NCBI RefSeq assembly: GCF_964355755.1
Contig: NC_092671.1
Coordinates: 16,961,501 to 17,021,500, forward strand
Source: Antedon mediterranea
Taxonomy: Eukaryota > Echinodermata > Crinoidea > Comatulida > Antedonidae
DNA length: 60,000 nt
Direction of reading: 5' to 3'
Part shown: positions 59,301-60,000 of the stretch, piece after piece
How positions within the stretch are numbered: the stretch's first letter is position 1
Layout of the letters: the number at the start of each line of letters is the position of its first letter
Program-made: the position numbers and the translations under genes
Notes under the pieces: generated by a model
Databases searched by the model: none
What the model saw: the letters and a program-made list of their open reading frames with translations, nothing else
What the model was told of the DNA's origin: nothing

Positions 59301-60000
59301 ATAGTCTTATATAGCACTTAATACAATGTCTCTAAGCAGTATTCACAGGATCTCAAGCATATTTACTCATTTTTAAGCCAAATTAATACTGTGTAATATT
59401 AATGGTTTTTTCAGCAACATTTGACTCGGAGCATGCTCAGTGGTGGTAAAAGGTCGGAGAACCACTGTCACAAAGTTAGGAGTGTAGTCAAATAAACTTC
59501 CATTCTATCATAACAATGACACTACACAAATTGTATCCATATTAAAACAAATTCATTATTTTAAACAAAGAAATTTCAACATAGTTAATTACAGCAAGTC
59601 TTGAACCTACTTATATTGATATGACTTGGGTGTGGGCCAATCCATTTGAACGCTGGCTTGCGCCCCCTTGTCTCAGTCACATGTACTTTCTTGATAAGCT
59701 GAAGGCTGGTAAGAATGTTGGCAATATCATACAATCTTCGAACTTTGGCTGTAGAGAAACAAAAATAAAAGTTAGTATCTATAAGCAAATTTTAAAACTG
59801 GGGGATACAAAGCAACAAACAAAACTTGAGCTGACTATAACAATTATTAATTAAATATTTTAAAAGATTTCCTCATTTTAATGAACATTTGTATTTGCAT
59901 ATACCAAATATGGATGTATACAGAGATGTAACAAATGACACCTTATTCTTACTTTTTAATTTGGAACTTTCATCAATTAGAAAATCTTCATTTCCTATTA
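56382..60000 (-). CDS. Atypical E2F transcription factor (E2F7/8 type), 3' part
   Basis: Minus-strand exons 60000-59953 (cut by the window), 59748-59611, 59248-59183, 58672-58541 and 57829-56382 join in phase, about 608 residues to the TAG at 56384-56382. [15 protein letters not shown] then [35 protein letters not shown] is the end of an E2F winged-helix domain. The RRLYDIAN recognition helix and [15 protein letters not shown] match the second DNA-binding domain of E2F7/8 rather than classical E2Fs, which would carry a dimerisation and RB-binding region here. E2F7/8 act as dimerisation-partner-independent repressors of cell-cycle genes in the nucleus. The long last exon (482 codons) is Ser/Thr/Pro/Gln-rich and poorly conserved, as expected. 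[16 protein letters not shown] is a short charged conserved-looking segment. The first DNA-binding domain would lie beyond 60000. Confidence 0.9.
58884..59004. mobile_element. TTAA-family MITE, copy 4 (left end decayed)
   Basis: CCATATATGGACATGATGAT core and right end GTGTGTAGACAGAGC followed by TTAA (59005-59008). The left terminus is lost or diverged. In an intron of the E2F gene. Confidence 0.65.

Overview
The window is AT-rich animal DNA: spliced genes with GT/AG introns, several families of short inverted-repeat DNA transposons (MITEs), LINE fragments, SINE-like repeats and minisatellites. The gene types (cytosolic sulfotransferase, F-spondin-like Reeler/Spondin_N/TSR protein, atypical E2F7/8) and the repeat style, including scattered GGCCTA-containing words and a SINE tail with a TTACCCCGGTG block, suggest a marine invertebrate deuterostome, most likely an echinoderm. 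The species cannot be fixed from the sequence alone. All gene models below were built by hand by joining exons at splice sites and checking that the phases match; none is backed by transcript data.

Layout. 1-6372: a 68-bp satellite array interrupted by a dead LINE (483-4718, itself carrying a nested LINE fragment) and by a second retroposon tail; the LINE/satellite junction has been amplified into a ~200-bp higher-order repeat. 6373-9590: mostly gene-free, with SINE-like copies and a foldback element with TA flanks. 9591-13445 (minus): a calmodulin-like EF-hand gene made of very small exons, with an antisense-oriented LINE fragment in one intron. 13446-16340: intergenic. 16341-26384 (plus): a six-exon cytosolic sulfotransferase of 278 residues whose introns carry a long pyrimidine-rich tract, MITEs, a SINE and a perfect 38-bp inverted repeat. 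26385-30093: intergenic, with a 326-bp TTAA-flanked MITE. 30094-53657 (plus): an eleven-exon spondin-1-like gene of 606 residues (signal peptide, Reeler, Spondin_N, a Met/Lys/Pro repeat linker, two thrombospondin type 1 repeats). 56382-60000 (minus): the 3' half of an E2F7/8-type gene, running off the right edge.

The four genes have no evident shared pathway: calcium sensing, sulfonation of small molecules, extracellular matrix or axon guidance, and cell-cycle repression. This is ordinary metazoan neighbourhood structure. The most unusual items are the MPPK-repeat exon of the spondin gene, the sulfotransferase 5'-phosphosulfate loop that appears one residue short, the satellite/LINE composite, the perfect hairpin, a candidate 15-nt microexon, and a hammerhead-like motif inside a spondin intron. 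I found no wholly new system; these are leads with stated tests.
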